A DNA stretch of 64,000 nucleotides from Corynebacterium deserti GIMN1.010. Its GTDB lineage: Bacteria; Actinomycetota; Actinomycetes; Mycobacteriales; Mycobacteriaceae. This document shows, one piece after another, positions 16,648-25,051 of the stretch. A model generated the notes under the pieces. The model did not search any database. It saw only the letters and a program-made list of their open reading frames with translations, and was not told the origin of the DNA. Each line of letters begins with the position of its first letter. Position 1 is the first letter of the stretch. A program made the position numbers and the translations under genes. The stretch covers positions 186,001-250,000 of the forward strand of contig NZ_CP009220.1 in the NCBI RefSeq assembly GCF_001277995.1, in the 5' to 3' direction.

Positions 16648-18009
16648 GTGCGTCAACAACGATCCTTTAGCGTCCCCATTGCGCTGCTTGCTGCGGGAGC
16701 GCTGTTTCTTGAAATCCTCGACGGCACCATCTTGACCACCGCTGTTCCCGCTATCGCCCGTGACTTTGGTATTGAAGCAGTCGACGTCAGCATCGCATTG
16801 GTCGCCTACCTTGCCGCAGCTGCCGCCGGAATCCCCGCCGCAGGTTGGCTAGCGGATCGATTCGGTGTGCGCACAGTACTTCTATTGGCTCTAACAGTTT
16901 TTACGGCTGCCTCCCTGGTGTGTGCTCTAGCACCGGGGCTAACCGTGCTCACGGGGGCTCGGGTCATCCAAGGTCTTGGCGGTGCATTGCTTGTACCAGT
17001 GGGACGATTAGCTGTTATCCGCGGTACCGACCCCAAAGATCTTCTCGATGCCATCGCATTTCTCACCTGGCCAGCACTCGTAGCCCCCGTGATCGCCCCG
17101 CTACTGGGAGGCCTCATCGCCGACACCATTGGTTGGCGATGGATCTTCCTCCTCAACGTGCCATTAGGAATCATCGCGATCATTGCGGGACTATTCGTCC
17201 TGCCCAAAAACACCGCGGTGAATGTGAAACGATTTGATCTTCCAGGTTTCCTCGGCGCAATGCTGGTGATGGTGGCGCTGACTGTGGCTGCGGAGTTAAT
17301 TTCTAGGGGAAGTCCGGCCGAACTCGTTGTTGCCGCGTGCTTGATTTTCAGTGCAGCAATCGTGTGCGGCTTTGTAGTGCGCTGGCTACGAGTTCCAGGC
17401 AGGCTTTTTGATCTCAGCATCATGCGCATCCCAAGTTTCCGGGTGGGAAATTCCTCCGGAAGTGTCTACCGATTAGTGATTACAGCAGCACCATTCATGT
17501 TCACTTTGCTCTTCCAGGTGGCGTTTGGGTGGTCTGCAACATTAGCGGGTGCCATGGTGGTGGCATTGTTTGCAGGAAACGTGGCGATCAAACCTTTCAC
17601 CACACCGATCATTAAACGCTGGAATTTCAAACCGGTGCTGGTCTTTTCTAACGCAGCTGGTGGCCTGGTATTGGCATCATTTTTATTTGTCAGCGCAGAT
17701 ACTTCACTCGTGCTCATTGCGCTGCTGCTCTTTGTTTCAGGCGCATTAAGATCCCTAGGTTTCAGCGCCTACAACACCTTGCAATTTGTTGATATCCCAC
17801 CCGAGCAAACCAGCAACGCCAACGTGTTATCAGCAACCCTGCACCAACTAGGTATGTCTTTAGGCATCGCCGTAGCAGTTATTGCGATGTCCCTGGCACC
17901 CACCGCCAACTGGGCATTCCCCCTGGCAGCAGTGTTGTTCCTCATTCCTTTAATCGGCGCCGAATCTTTGCCTCGCGACGGCGGTGCCCGAGCCTTTTCA
18001 TCCTCTTAA
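16648..18009 (+). CDS. MFS transporter, DHA2-like (drug:H+ antiporter family fold)
   Basis: An integral membrane protein of 453 residues from the chosen start, with about 14 hydrophobic segments. The early motif FLEILDGTILTTAVPAIARDFG resembles the DHA2 family signature, followed by AGWLADRFGVRTVLL (MFS motif A) and GARVIQGLGGALLVPVGR (motif B). The substrate is unknown; its place directly after iol genes and before a sugar dehydrogenase suggests a polyol, acid or export role. An upstream GTG at 16597 keeps the frame open but falls inside the right arm of the iol terminator, so I prefer the GTG at 16648. TTG at 16633 is an alternative. Confidence 0.82.
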   Translation: MRQQRSFSVPIALLAAGALFLEILDGTILTTAVPAIARDFGIEAVDVSIALVAYLAAAAAGIPAAGWLADRFGVRTVLLLALTVFTAASLVCALAPGLTVLTGARVIQGLGGALLVPVGRLAVIRGTDPKDLLDAIAFLTWPALVAPVIAPLLGGLIADTIGWRWIFLLNVPLGIIAIIAGLFVLPKNTAVNVKRFDLPGFLGAMLVMVALTVAAELISRGSPAELVVAACLIFSAAIVCGFVVRWLRVPGRLFDLSIMRIPSFRVGNSSGSVYRLVITAAPFMFTLLFQVAFGWSATLAGAMVVALFAGNVAIKPFTTPIIKRWNFKPVLVFSNAAGGLVLASFLFVSADTSLVLIALLLFVSGALRSLGFSAYNTLQFVDIPPEQTSNANVLSATLHQLGMSLGIAVAVIAMSLAPTANWAFPLAAVLFLIPLIGAESLPRDGGARAFSSS

Positions 18010-18038
18010 AAATCCACCTTTGAAAGGTACAAAAAATC

Positions 18039-19064
18039 ATGACAATCCGAATCGGACTCGTTGGCTACGGTGTTGGTGGCAGGCTCTTTCACACCCCCTA
18101 CATCCAAGCTTCCACGCACTGCGAGCTGGTAGGTGTAGTTGCTCGCTCCGAAAGCACCAAAGCATCCGTTGCCGAAGATCTTCCAGACGTAGTCACAGTG
18201 GGATCGCTGACAGAACTCCTCGAGCTCGGTGTAGATGCCGTGGTGATCTCCACGCCACCTGCCACGCGCCGGGATCTAGTGCTGGAAGCGATCAACGCAG
18301 GTGTGGCAGTGGTGGCAGATAAACCTTTTGCACCCACAGCTGCAGACGCCATGGAACTTGTTGAAGCCGCCGAAAAGGCTGGAGTACTGCTCAACGTTTT
18401 CCACAACAGGCGCAACGACACCCACATCGTCACAGCACTGGGGATCCAAGAAGAACTCGGCGCGATGCGTGGACTGGACCTACGCCTGGACCTGATTGAA
18501 CCAGAATCTTTGGAAGCAGGCCCTGAAGGTGGATTGCTGCGTGATCTGGGTTCACACGAAGTGGATCAGGCTTTGGTTCTCATGGGGCCGGCCACCTCTG
18601 TGACCGCTCACCTTGGATCCATTGATCTTCCAGAAGGTCCAACCAACGCAAGGTTCCGCATCTTTTTGGAGCACGAATCCGGTGCTGTATCGAACATTTC
18701 TGCCAGCAAGATTGACCGTTTGGAGTCCTGGGAAATTCGCCTGGTAGGCGAGCGCGGCTCCTATGTATCCAACTACACCGACGTGCAGACCGTGGCGATC
18801 AAACAGGGACTTCGACCCATCAATGACCGTGAGCACTGGGGATATGAATCGAATGAGCGGTGGGGCACCTTGGTTACTGATGAAGGCTCAAAGGTAATTC
18901 CTTCAGCACAAGGTGATTACACCCGCTTCTACGATGCCTTTGCCTTGGCTGTGGAAAACGGTGGCGCAGGGCCAGTGCCTGCACGTGAAGGCGTTGCTGT
19001 GCTTAAGGTTTTGGATGCTGTATCCCAGAGCGCTGCGGAAAAACGCACCATTGAGTTGCGGTAA
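18039..19064 (+). CDS. Gfo/Idh/MocA family oxidoreductase
   Basis: A 341-residue NAD(P)-dependent dehydrogenase with an N-terminal Rossmann fold (GLVGYGVGGRLFHTPYI, residues 6-22), the conserved DKPF near 96, and a C-terminal alpha/beta domain with LRDLGSHEVDQAL near 170. It is related to scyllo-inositol and other polyol dehydrogenases. The substrate cannot be read from the sequence; its place next to the iol operon makes an inositol isomer or a derived sugar likely. It follows the MFS gene by 29 bases with a GAAAGG ribosome site. Confidence 0.87.
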   Translation: MTIRIGLVGYGVGGRLFHTPYIQASTHCELVGVVARSESTKASVAEDLPDVVTVGSLTELLELGVDAVVISTPPATRRDLVLEAINAGVAVVADKPFAPTAADAMELVEAAEKAGVLLNVFHNRRNDTHIVTALGIQEELGAMRGLDLRLDLIEPESLEAGPEGGLLRDLGSHEVDQALVLMGPATSVTAHLGSIDLPEGPTNARFRIFLEHESGAVSNISASKIDRLESWEIRLVGERGSYVSNYTDVQTVAIKQGLRPINDREHWGYESNERWGTLVTDEGSKVIPSAQGDYTRFYDAFALAVENGGAGPVPAREGVAVLKVLDAVSQSAAEKRTIELR

Positions 19065-19186
19065 GGGGTGGAGCTGCGGAGTGATGGGCGACAACTAGAT
19101 TCTAGCCGCTAGCGGTATTTAGACGTCTGTCTCTAGGGGTGCTTCATTCAACCGGTGCTCCTAAAATCAGTGCGTAAACCCTAGAC

Positions 19187-19210
19187 TTCCGAATACGTTC
19201 CGAATAGGAT
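19187..19210 (+). promoter_or_regulatory. Direct repeat and -10 box before the antitoxin-like gene
   Basis: TTCCGAATA occurs at 19187-19195 and again at 19198-19206, one helical turn apart. TAGGAT at 19205-19210 fits a -10 box, which would place the transcription start at about the ATG (19217), i.e. a leaderless mRNA. The repeat overlaps the polymerase site and is a natural place for autoregulation by the antitoxin. Confidence 0.45.
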
Positions 19211-19216
19211 GGGAGT

Positions 19217-19675
19217 ATGCGTAAGACAGTTGATCTACACCATCGGACCCGGCGTTCCTCGGAGTTGAGCAAACGCTCTGCTGAAGTCTTTGCCGAGGCT
19301 GAAGAACATCCCATTACTGTGACACGTCGTGATGGCGAAGCGTTGGTATTGATGTCGCAGCGCGAATCTGACGGGCGAGCCCGCCTGCTGGAGTTGGCTG
19401 CGCAGTTAATTACTGTGGCTACAGATTTTCGGGGCACGCTAGCCGAACGTATGGCTAAAGTGTTCCCGTGGATGCTGGCCCTGTCAGCGGAAGATCGTGA
19501 GGCGTGTGCCCGTGAGATTCTTGACGCTGCACTAGCATCGTTTGCAACCGAACAACCTCACCTCGCTCTTGCTGAACTGACCTCGTGGAAAGAAACAGCA
19601 GCAGCTGTTGCTGCCGGATTGAGTAACACTGATCTGCAGTGGTACGACGATCCGCATCTCGTGGAGCGTCCCTAA
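19217..19675 (+). CDS. Phd/YefM-type antitoxin-like protein
   Basis: A 152-residue protein whose N-terminal 65 residues fit the Phd/YefM antitoxin fold: RRSSELSKRSAEVFAEAEEHPITVTRRDGEALVLMSQRE. The remaining part is alpha-helical and rich in Ala, longer than a minimal antitoxin and perhaps the toxin-neutralising region. It is followed after two bases by a small basic protein with toxin-like features, and preceded by a direct repeat that could be its operator. The assignment is by pattern recognition; no function has been shown here. Confidence 0.7.
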   Translation: MRKTVDLHHRTRRSSELSKRSAEVFAEAEEHPITVTRRDGEALVLMSQRESDGRARLLELAAQLITVATDFRGTLAERMAKVFPWMLALSAEDREACAREILDAALASFATEQPHLALAELTSWKETAAAVAAGLSNTDLQWYDDPHLVERP

Positions 19676-19677
19676 GC

Positions 19678-20025
19678 GTGGCTGGAAAGAAAAGTGAGTT
19701 AGTTCCTCGTCCGCGCAAGAAAAACGAATTCGAAGTCCGCTTCGCTACCACTCACGCAGCAAAAGGGTGGCGAGATTTAGTGGCAAGCATCCGTAACCCC
19801 ATGGCAGATACGTGGGATTTTCTGACTGTGACGCCGCTGTTGACCACGCCGACGAACTACCGGCTTAAAGGTGCATTGGGCATCGTTCACCATAATGGGA
19901 AGGCGCATGATCGGTGGCAGCATAAACCTACTGCGAAAGGATCTGCTCGAATCTGGTTTTATGTTGAGAAGAACACGGTGTTTCTTGAGCAGGTCCATAC
20001 CCATCACCCTAATGAGACGAAGTAA
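19678..20025 (+). CDS. Small basic protein, probable RelE/ParE-like toxin partner
   Basis: A 115-residue basic protein starting with GTG two bases after the antitoxin stop, with GGAG at 19663-19666 as ribosome site. The middle part (TPTNYRLKGALGIV...WQHKPTAKGSARIWFYVE) and the end (FLEQVHTHHPNETK) show the layout of RelE-superfamily toxins: a basic strand pair with GSARIWF, then a C-terminal segment with His and Asn. The frame is open back to 19639, but that part overlaps the antitoxin gene. The gene is convergent with the LacI regulator, whose stop is 34 bases away. Confidence 0.65.
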   Translation: MAGKKSELVPRPRKKNEFEVRFATTHAAKGWRDLVASIRNPMADTWDFLTVTPLLTTPTNYRLKGALGIVHHNGKAHDRWQHKPTAKGSARIWFYVEKNTVFLEQVHTHHPNETK

Positions 20026-20058
20026 ACCCGCATTAGGAAGTTCAAGTATTCGGGCTAG

Positions 20059-21054
20059 CTATCCACGTGGCGCGCACGTACCCCTTTCAATCAGCGAGGG
20101 CTGCAATGTGTGTGTGATCTCTGGGTGGGGTGCCTGAGGATCAAGCATGCTCAGCAACAATAAAGCGGCGTTGTAGCCGACGCCGATGCTGTTGTCATCG
20201 ATGGTGGTGAGGTTGATTAGTCGGGTTTGAGCGAGGGGAGTGTTGTCATATCCGATGATCGATAAGTCTTCAGGCACGCGCAAACCTAATTCGCGGGCGG
20301 CACCCAGTGCTCCGATGGCGGTAATGTCATTGGAGGAGAAAATGGCGGTGACCTCGGGGTGTTCTTTAAGAAGTGTGAGGGTTTCGGTGTACCCGGCGTG
20401 CTCAACGGCGGGGCCGAGGTAATCATTGGACAATGGCTCAAGGCCATGTGCACGCATGGTTGCCTCGAAGCTTTCGAAGCGTCGTAAGCCAGCGCCACTT
20501 CCCACACGCAGGTGGGCGATGTGGGTGTGGCCAAGGTCGATGAGATATTTGGTGGCTAGTTGTGCACCGAAGTAGTCATCATTGGCTACTGAATCATGGG
20601 TGCTGGCTCGTGTGATGCGGGTGCCTGCGATAACAAATGGGGGTAGGGAATCGGGGACTGTGAAATCGGGAATGTCTTGGGCGATGATGATTCCATCGGG
20701 GCGCATCGATAGCGCACTGGTGAGGGGATCGGTGCCTGCTTGAGAGGTTAAAGAGTCGACGACTGAAAGCCGGTACCCCTTGGGGGTGAGTACATCGCTG
20801 AGGCTTTGAATCAGGTCGATGAACCAAGGGTTGGAGTAGTCGTCGATAAGCACTGCAATGAGCTGCGTGCGCTTAGCCGCAAGGTCTGACGCGGCGCGAT
20901 TTGGCTGGTAGTTAAGCTTTTTTATCGCGGTCTTGACCGCGGTCTCTGATTCTTTGCTCACATTGGTGGAGCCGCGAAGTACGAGAGAAACCAATGATTT
21001 GGAGACGCCTGCGGCTTTGGCGACGTCATAAATTGTGGGGCGGGAAGTACTCAT
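20059..21054 (-). CDS. LacI-family transcriptional regulator
   Basis: A 331-residue repressor: N-terminal LacI helix-turn-helix (TIYDVAKAAGVSKSLVSLVLRGS, residues 7-29, with hinge helix PNRAASDLA) and a periplasmic-binding-protein-like sugar domain ending IERGTCAPRG. It is divergent from the dehydrogenase/isomerase pair at 21195-23464; a perfect 14-bp palindrome lies between them. Regulation of that pair, and of itself, is therefore likely. The ligand is unknown. Confidence 0.9.
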   Translation of the reverse strand: MSTSRPTIYDVAKAAGVSKSLVSLVLRGSTNVSKESETAVKTAIKKLNYQPNRAASDLAAKRTQLIAVLIDDYSNPWFIDLIQSLSDVLTPKGYRLSVVDSLTSQAGTDPLTSALSMRPDGIIIAQDIPDFTVPDSLPPFVIAGTRITRASTHDSVANDDYFGAQLATKYLIDLGHTHIAHLRVGSGAGLRRFESFEATMRAHGLEPLSNDYLGPAVEHAGYTETLTLLKEHPEVTAIFSSNDITAIGALGAARELGLRVPEDLSIIGYDNTPLAQTRLINLTTIDDNSIGVGYNAALLLLSMLDPQAPHPEITHTLQPSLIERGTCAPRG

Positions 21055-21079
21055 TTTCTGCGATTTTCTCTTGAACTAT

Positions 21080-21089
21080 TGACAGGACA
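21080..21089 (-). promoter_or_regulatory. Possible IolR site in the LacI/dehydrogenase intergenic region
   Basis: The minus strand reads TGTCCTGTCA, matching KGWCHTRACA at nine of ten positions. If bound, the adjacent dehydrogenase/isomerase genes would join the IolR regulon. This is inferred from the match only. Confidence 0.35.
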
Positions 21090-21110
21090 TTGAAACAAAT
21101 ATAACTTGAG

Positions 21111-21124
21111 TTGGAGCGCTCCAA
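21111..21124. promoter_or_regulatory. LacI-type operator palindrome
   Basis: TTGGAGCGCTCCAA is a perfect 14-bp palindrome with the central CG typical of LacI-family operators. It lies in the divergent promoter region of the LacI gene (start 21054) and the dehydrogenase (start 21195). Confidence 0.65.
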
Positions 21125-21194
21125 ATGCGTAGTGGATCACAATACCGGATCCACATGGTCTATCAACACAACATCTTTTCTCGAGGAGGTCATA

Positions 21195-22424
21195 GTGACT
21201 CAGCAAGAACTTCGCGTAGCTGTCATTGGTGCAGGCATGGCAGGCAGAGCGCACGCAGCGGGCTACCGCACCGCATCCAGCATTTACTCCACCACTTTGC
21301 CCAACATCCGCCTGGTGTCCATCGCTGATGCCAACGAGCAACTAGCTGAAGAAACCGCAGCACGCTTCGGTTTTGAGCGCTTTGACACCTCCTGGCAGGC
21401 AATTGTTGAAGCCGATGACATCGATGTTGTCAGCGTTGTAGTGGCAAACTTCCTCCACCGCGAAATCGTGGAAGCACTCCTGGCATCCGGCAAGCATGTG
21501 CTGTCCGAGAAGCCACTGTCAGACAACATCGAAGACGCAGAAGCCATGATTGAAGCTGCCGGTCGTGCCGCAGCAGATGGAACCCTTGCCCGAATCGGCT
21601 TGACCTACCGCCGCTCCCCAGGCGTGGCACACATCCGTGATCTCATCCAGTCCGGAGAAATGGGTAAAGTTCTACACTTCAGCGGCTACTACTGGACCGA
21701 CTACGGATCCAACCCACAAGCACCCATCAGCTGGCGCTACAAGGGACCAAACGGTTCCGGCGCACTGGCAGACGTGGGAAGCCACCTGACCTACCTGGCA
21801 GAATTCGTTGCAGGATCTGATTTTTCAGAGGTGTGCGGTGGCCAGCTGTCCACCGTGATCACCGAGCGTCCCAAGCCACTAGGCGCTGTTGTGGGACACG
21901 AAGGCGGCGCAGTATCCGATGAATACGAACCAGTAGAAAACGATGATGTCGCATCCTTCTCCGGAACGTTTGCCGGTGGCGGAACCGCAACCATCCAGGT
22001 CAGCCGCATTTCCCAGGGACACCCCAACACTCTCGGCTTTGAAGTGTTCTGCGAAAAAGGCTCCGTGCTCTTTGATTTCCGCAAGCCAGGCGAGTTCCAA
22101 ATCTTCACCCCATCGACCTCAAATGAGATCAGCCAAGAAGCCGGATACCGCACCATCACCCTTGGCCCGAACCACCCATATTGGCGTGGTGGCCTAGCCA
22201 TGGACGCTCCTGGCGTTGGCGTCGGACAAAACGAAGGCTTTGTGTTCCAAGCACGCGCATTCCTCGAAGAAGTAGCTGGCATCGCAGAAGATCAAAGCCT
22301 CCCACGCTGCGCCACGCTGGAAGAAGGCCTGCACAACATGCAGCTAATTGACGCCGTATCCCAGTCCGCAGCTAACGCCGGCGCAACTGTTGTGGTTCCA
22401 GTCCTTGAGCCTGCACACTCCTAA
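21195..22424 (+). CDS. Gfo/Idh/MocA family oxidoreductase
   Basis: A 409-residue sugar or polyol dehydrogenase. The Rossmann motif VAVIGAGMAGRAHAAGY is near residue 8, SEKPLSDN near 105, and the catalytic region holds GALADVGSHLTYLAEF near 195. The chosen GTG at 21195 has the ribosome site GAGGAGG (21183-21189); the longer frame from 21111 would begin inside the operator palindrome and is rejected. It forms an operon with the isomerase/epimerase 26 bases downstream, probably under the divergent LacI regulator. Confidence 0.88.
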   Translation: MTQQELRVAVIGAGMAGRAHAAGYRTASSIYSTTLPNIRLVSIADANEQLAEETAARFGFERFDTSWQAIVEADDIDVVSVVVANFLHREIVEALLASGKHVLSEKPLSDNIEDAEAMIEAAGRAAADGTLARIGLTYRRSPGVAHIRDLIQSGEMGKVLHFSGYYWTDYGSNPQAPISWRYKGPNGSGALADVGSHLTYLAEFVAGSDFSEVCGGQLSTVITERPKPLGAVVGHEGGAVSDEYEPVENDDVASFSGTFAGGGTATIQVSRISQGHPNTLGFEVFCEKGSVLFDFRKPGEFQIFTPSTSNEISQEAGYRTITLGPNHPYWRGGLAMDAPGVGVGQNEGFVFQARAFLEEVAGIAEDQSLPRCATLEEGLHNMQLIDAVSQSAANAGATVVVPVLEPAHS

Positions 22425-22450
22425 CACCTATTTAGAGAAAGTTCCTCACC

Positions 22451-23464
22451 ATGAAACTTGGCCTTTACAACGCCATCTTCCACGACCGCACCCTGCCAGA
22501 AGCACTCACCGCCATTAAAGCTGCAGGTCTTACCGGCATTGAGCTCAACACCGGAGGATTCCTCCCCGCAGTCCACGTCCCAACCATCGATGACATCCTG
22601 GTCAGCGACGAAGCTCGCGATGAATTCCTCGGAATTTTTGAAGGCACCGGCGTCGACATCTATGGCCTCAACTGCAACGGCAACCCACTTCACCCCAACA
22701 AGGCCATCGGCGATAAGCACGCCGAAGACATTCGACGATCCATCCGCCTTGCTGAGCGCCTCGGCCAAAACCGCGTGGTCACCATGTCTGGCCTGCCAGG
22801 TGGCGAACCCGGTGCTAAATACACCAATTGGGTTGTGAACGCATGGAACTCTGCAGCCCTAGATGTCCTTGACTACCAATGGGATATTGCCGCTGATTTT
22901 TGGCGGGAAACCGACCGCCTCGCCGCAGATCACGGCGTGAAAGTGGCACTTGAGCTGCATCCGCAAAACGTTGTGTTCAACTCCGCTGACGTGCACAAAC
23001 TCATTGAACTTACCGGAGCTACCCACGTAGGCGTCGAGTTGGATGCATCGCACCTGTTCTGGCAGCAGATGGATCCAATTGCTGTAATTGACCACTTGGG
23101 TGAGCTCATCTTCCACGCCGCTGCCAAAGACGTGCGTATAAATAAGGAATGGGCTCAACTCAATGGAGTGTTGGACAACAGCTTCCGTCGCCTTGATCCT
23201 TCTGAAAATCGCACGAACCTGGGTGGCGACGAGTGGGCAAACGAGTGGCCAAAGAACTCTGCCTGGGACTTCGTTGCTCTCGGCCGCGGTCACGATGTTG
23301 ACTATTGGACTGAGTTCCTCCGCGCCTTACATCGCGTTGATCCCAATATGTTGGTCAACATCGAACATGAGGATGTGTCTCTTGGCCGCGAAGAAGGCGT
23401 CAATGAAGCCGCCAAGGTATTGATTGAAGCCAACCAGGCGCTCGAAGCATCCCTGGTTTCTTAA
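22451..23464 (+). CDS. Sugar phosphate isomerase/epimerase family protein
   Basis: A 337-residue TIM-barrel enzyme of the xylose-isomerase-like family (AP_endonuc_2 fold). The metal-site strands are visible as VALELHPQNVVFN near residue 180, THVGVELDASHLFWQQ near 215, FHAAAKDVRI near 240 and VNIEHEDVSL near 305. It probably isomerises the keto-sugar made by the dehydrogenase upstream. The substrate is unknown. It ends next to a convergent LacI gene. Confidence 0.88.
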   Translation: MKLGLYNAIFHDRTLPEALTAIKAAGLTGIELNTGGFLPAVHVPTIDDILVSDEARDEFLGIFEGTGVDIYGLNCNGNPLHPNKAIGDKHAEDIRRSIRLAERLGQNRVVTMSGLPGGEPGAKYTNWVVNAWNSAALDVLDYQWDIAADFWRETDRLAADHGVKVALELHPQNVVFNSADVHKLIELTGATHVGVELDASHLFWQQMDPIAVIDHLGELIFHAAAKDVRINKEWAQLNGVLDNSFRRLDPSENRTNLGGDEWANEWPKNSAWDFVALGRGHDVDYWTEFLRALHRVDPNMLVNIEHEDVSLGREEGVNEAAKVLIEANQALEASLVS

Positions 23465-23522
23465 AAGATAAAGATGCTTTTCGACGCCCCCTTCCGCCCC
23501 GCCATAGCCTGGATTGACGTCA

Positions 23523-24518
23523 CTATTTGATCTGTGGGGTTGTTCCTCGAACAATCAGTTGACCCGGGATGCTGAGATGCTTGTCGGGGAGGGGGTTGGC
23601 GTCGAGAAGCGTTAAAACCTGCGTGGCAGCTGCGGCGCCCATAGCTGGGAGGTCAGGTGCGAACACGGTGATGCCAGGTCCCCACACGGCGAGCCACTCG
23701 GCGACGCCGTAGCAGGCAAGTGCCAGGTCGCCGGGTATTTTTATGCCACGTTCTTGGGTAGCTTTAAGCACGCCTAAGGTGAGTTGGGTGCTCAGTGGCA
23801 CGATAATTTCGGGGAGGTCTTTGGCGTATTCCGCGAAGGCTTCATAGCCTCCGGCGGGTGAGTAGCGGGAATGGACAACGCGGTATCGTAGTTCCTCGCG
23901 GATGCCGCGGTGGTGTGCTTCAGCTTCGAGGGCCTTGATGAACCCTGCTTTGCGATCGCGAGCAGTACTAAGTTCTGCGGGACCAACAATGACGCCAATA
24001 TCGCGGTAGCCCTGATCCAAAATGTGCAGGGCAAGTTCTTTCAATCCAGCAGCATCGTCGCTGGTAACAGTCGGGCGATCGACGTCGCTGTGTCGATTAA
24101 GCTCCACTACTTTGTAGTCGCTGGGGAAGTCAGCTCGAGGATTGACTGGAACGTGAACAACTGCGTCTACCTGTCGATTGAGCATGGATTCGATGGCTCG
24201 GCGTTCTTTTTCTGGATCATTTCCAATGGTGGAAACAACGAGCTGGTAGCCAGATTTATCAAGCTCATTTTGAAGAACCGCAGCGGATTCCGTGTAGAAC
24301 TCATTGATGATGTCGGGGACGATCAACCCAACGGTGCGGGACTTATTTTCCCGCAATGCGCGTGCCATGGCGTTGGTGCGATACCCAAGTTTCTCGGCGG
24401 CAGCAAGTACTTTGTCACGGGTTGCTTCATCAACGGATCCTCGTCCGGAAATTGCACGAGAAGCAGTTCCGTAACCTACTCCTGCTTCACGGGCGACATC
24501 AGTTAACTTCACATTCAC
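23523..24518 (-). CDS. LacI-family transcriptional regulator
   Basis: A 331-residue LacI-family repressor: HTH at residues 4-26 (LTDVAREAGVGYGTASRAISG), hinge helix with NAMARALRENKSRTVG, then a periplasmic-binding-like effector domain ending LIVRGTTPQIK. Convergent with the isomerase gene, so the two LacI genes bracket the dehydrogenase/isomerase pair. Nothing directly upstream of it remains as an obvious target because the next region is an IS scar. Two copies of the 13-mer repeat lie close by (23475, 23599). Confidence 0.9.
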   Translation of the reverse strand: MNVKLTDVAREAGVGYGTASRAISGRGSVDEATRDKVLAAAEKLGYRTNAMARALRENKSRTVGLIVPDIINEFYTESAAVLQNELDKSGYQLVVSTIGNDPEKERRAIESMLNRQVDAVVHVPVNPRADFPSDYKVVELNRHSDVDRPTVTSDDAAGLKELALHILDQGYRDIGVIVGPAELSTARDRKAGFIKALEAEAHHRGIREELRYRVVHSRYSPAGGYEAFAEYAKDLPEIIVPLSTQLTLGVLKATQERGIKIPGDLALACYGVAEWLAVWGPGITVFAPDLPAMGAAAATQVLTLLDANPLPDKHLSIPGQLIVRGTTPQIK

Positions 24519-24679
24519 GTATTTCAGCCTATGCGTTAAGGCAACGATGTGGGTGGATTGGCGTCGGGATATGAATTCACAATTTCCAGTTCTCCAGTTG
24601 CAGATTTCTCAAATTCACGAAAACTAGTTTCTCCGAATAGCCATTGATGCACAGCCAGCCCTGATTCGTTTTCAGATAC
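24519..24679. other. Gap between LacI gene and IS remnant
   Basis: This stretch holds the upstream region of the LacI gene. I see no ORF, no convincing operator and no stem-loop in it. Confidence 0.4.
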
Positions 24680-24871
24680 TGGGGTTGTCCGCAAGTGGTG
24701 GACACATAATTAAGCTACTTGTTGGTTTCCTACAGATAGAACAGGACGAGCATGATCCTGCTCAAACTGAACAGGAGGGATAAACCCGAGCGCGGAATGC
24801 CTACGCTGACGGTTATAAAACACCTCAATCCATCGAGCGATCTCACGCCGAGCCTCATCACGAGTCACGCT
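24680..24871 (-). mobile_element. Degraded IS3-type element: 3' end of transposase plus terminal repeat
   Basis: On the minus strand a frame runs from about 24871 to the TAA at 24710-24712 and reads ...RWIEVFYNRQRRHSALGFIPP... then ending GNQQVA. That is the C-terminus of an IS3-family OrfB integrase (FYNxxRxHSALG is its hallmark). An in-frame TAG lies at 24872-24874, so the rest is lost. Outside the stop, the end sequence starting TGGGGTTGTCCGCAAG (24680-24704) looks like the terminal inverted repeat with the usual TG end. Only about 190 bases remain, so it is an immobile scar. Confidence 0.8.
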
Positions 24872-24972
24872 CTACTGGGACGATGCTGTTAAGAAGTAGC
24901 AGTGGTCAATTTCTTAAGTTTTCTTGTGTTTCAGAGATTCGTAACGCCACTGTAAATGCAGTACAAAATGTA

Positions 24973-25015
24973 AGGCACTTTCCCTACCTCACTTAAGGAA
25001 GTAGGGAAAGTGCCT
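24973..25015 (-). terminator. Terminator of the lyase/transporter operon
   Basis: AGGCACTTTCCCTAC (24973-24987) pairs perfectly with 25001-25015, with a 13-base loop. Read leftwards it is followed by a T-rich stretch, so it ends transcription from the transporter gene at 25052. Confidence 0.85.
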
Positions 25016-25051
25016 GAGTGGGTGTCGCTAGGTCAGAAGCAACGGTCGCGA

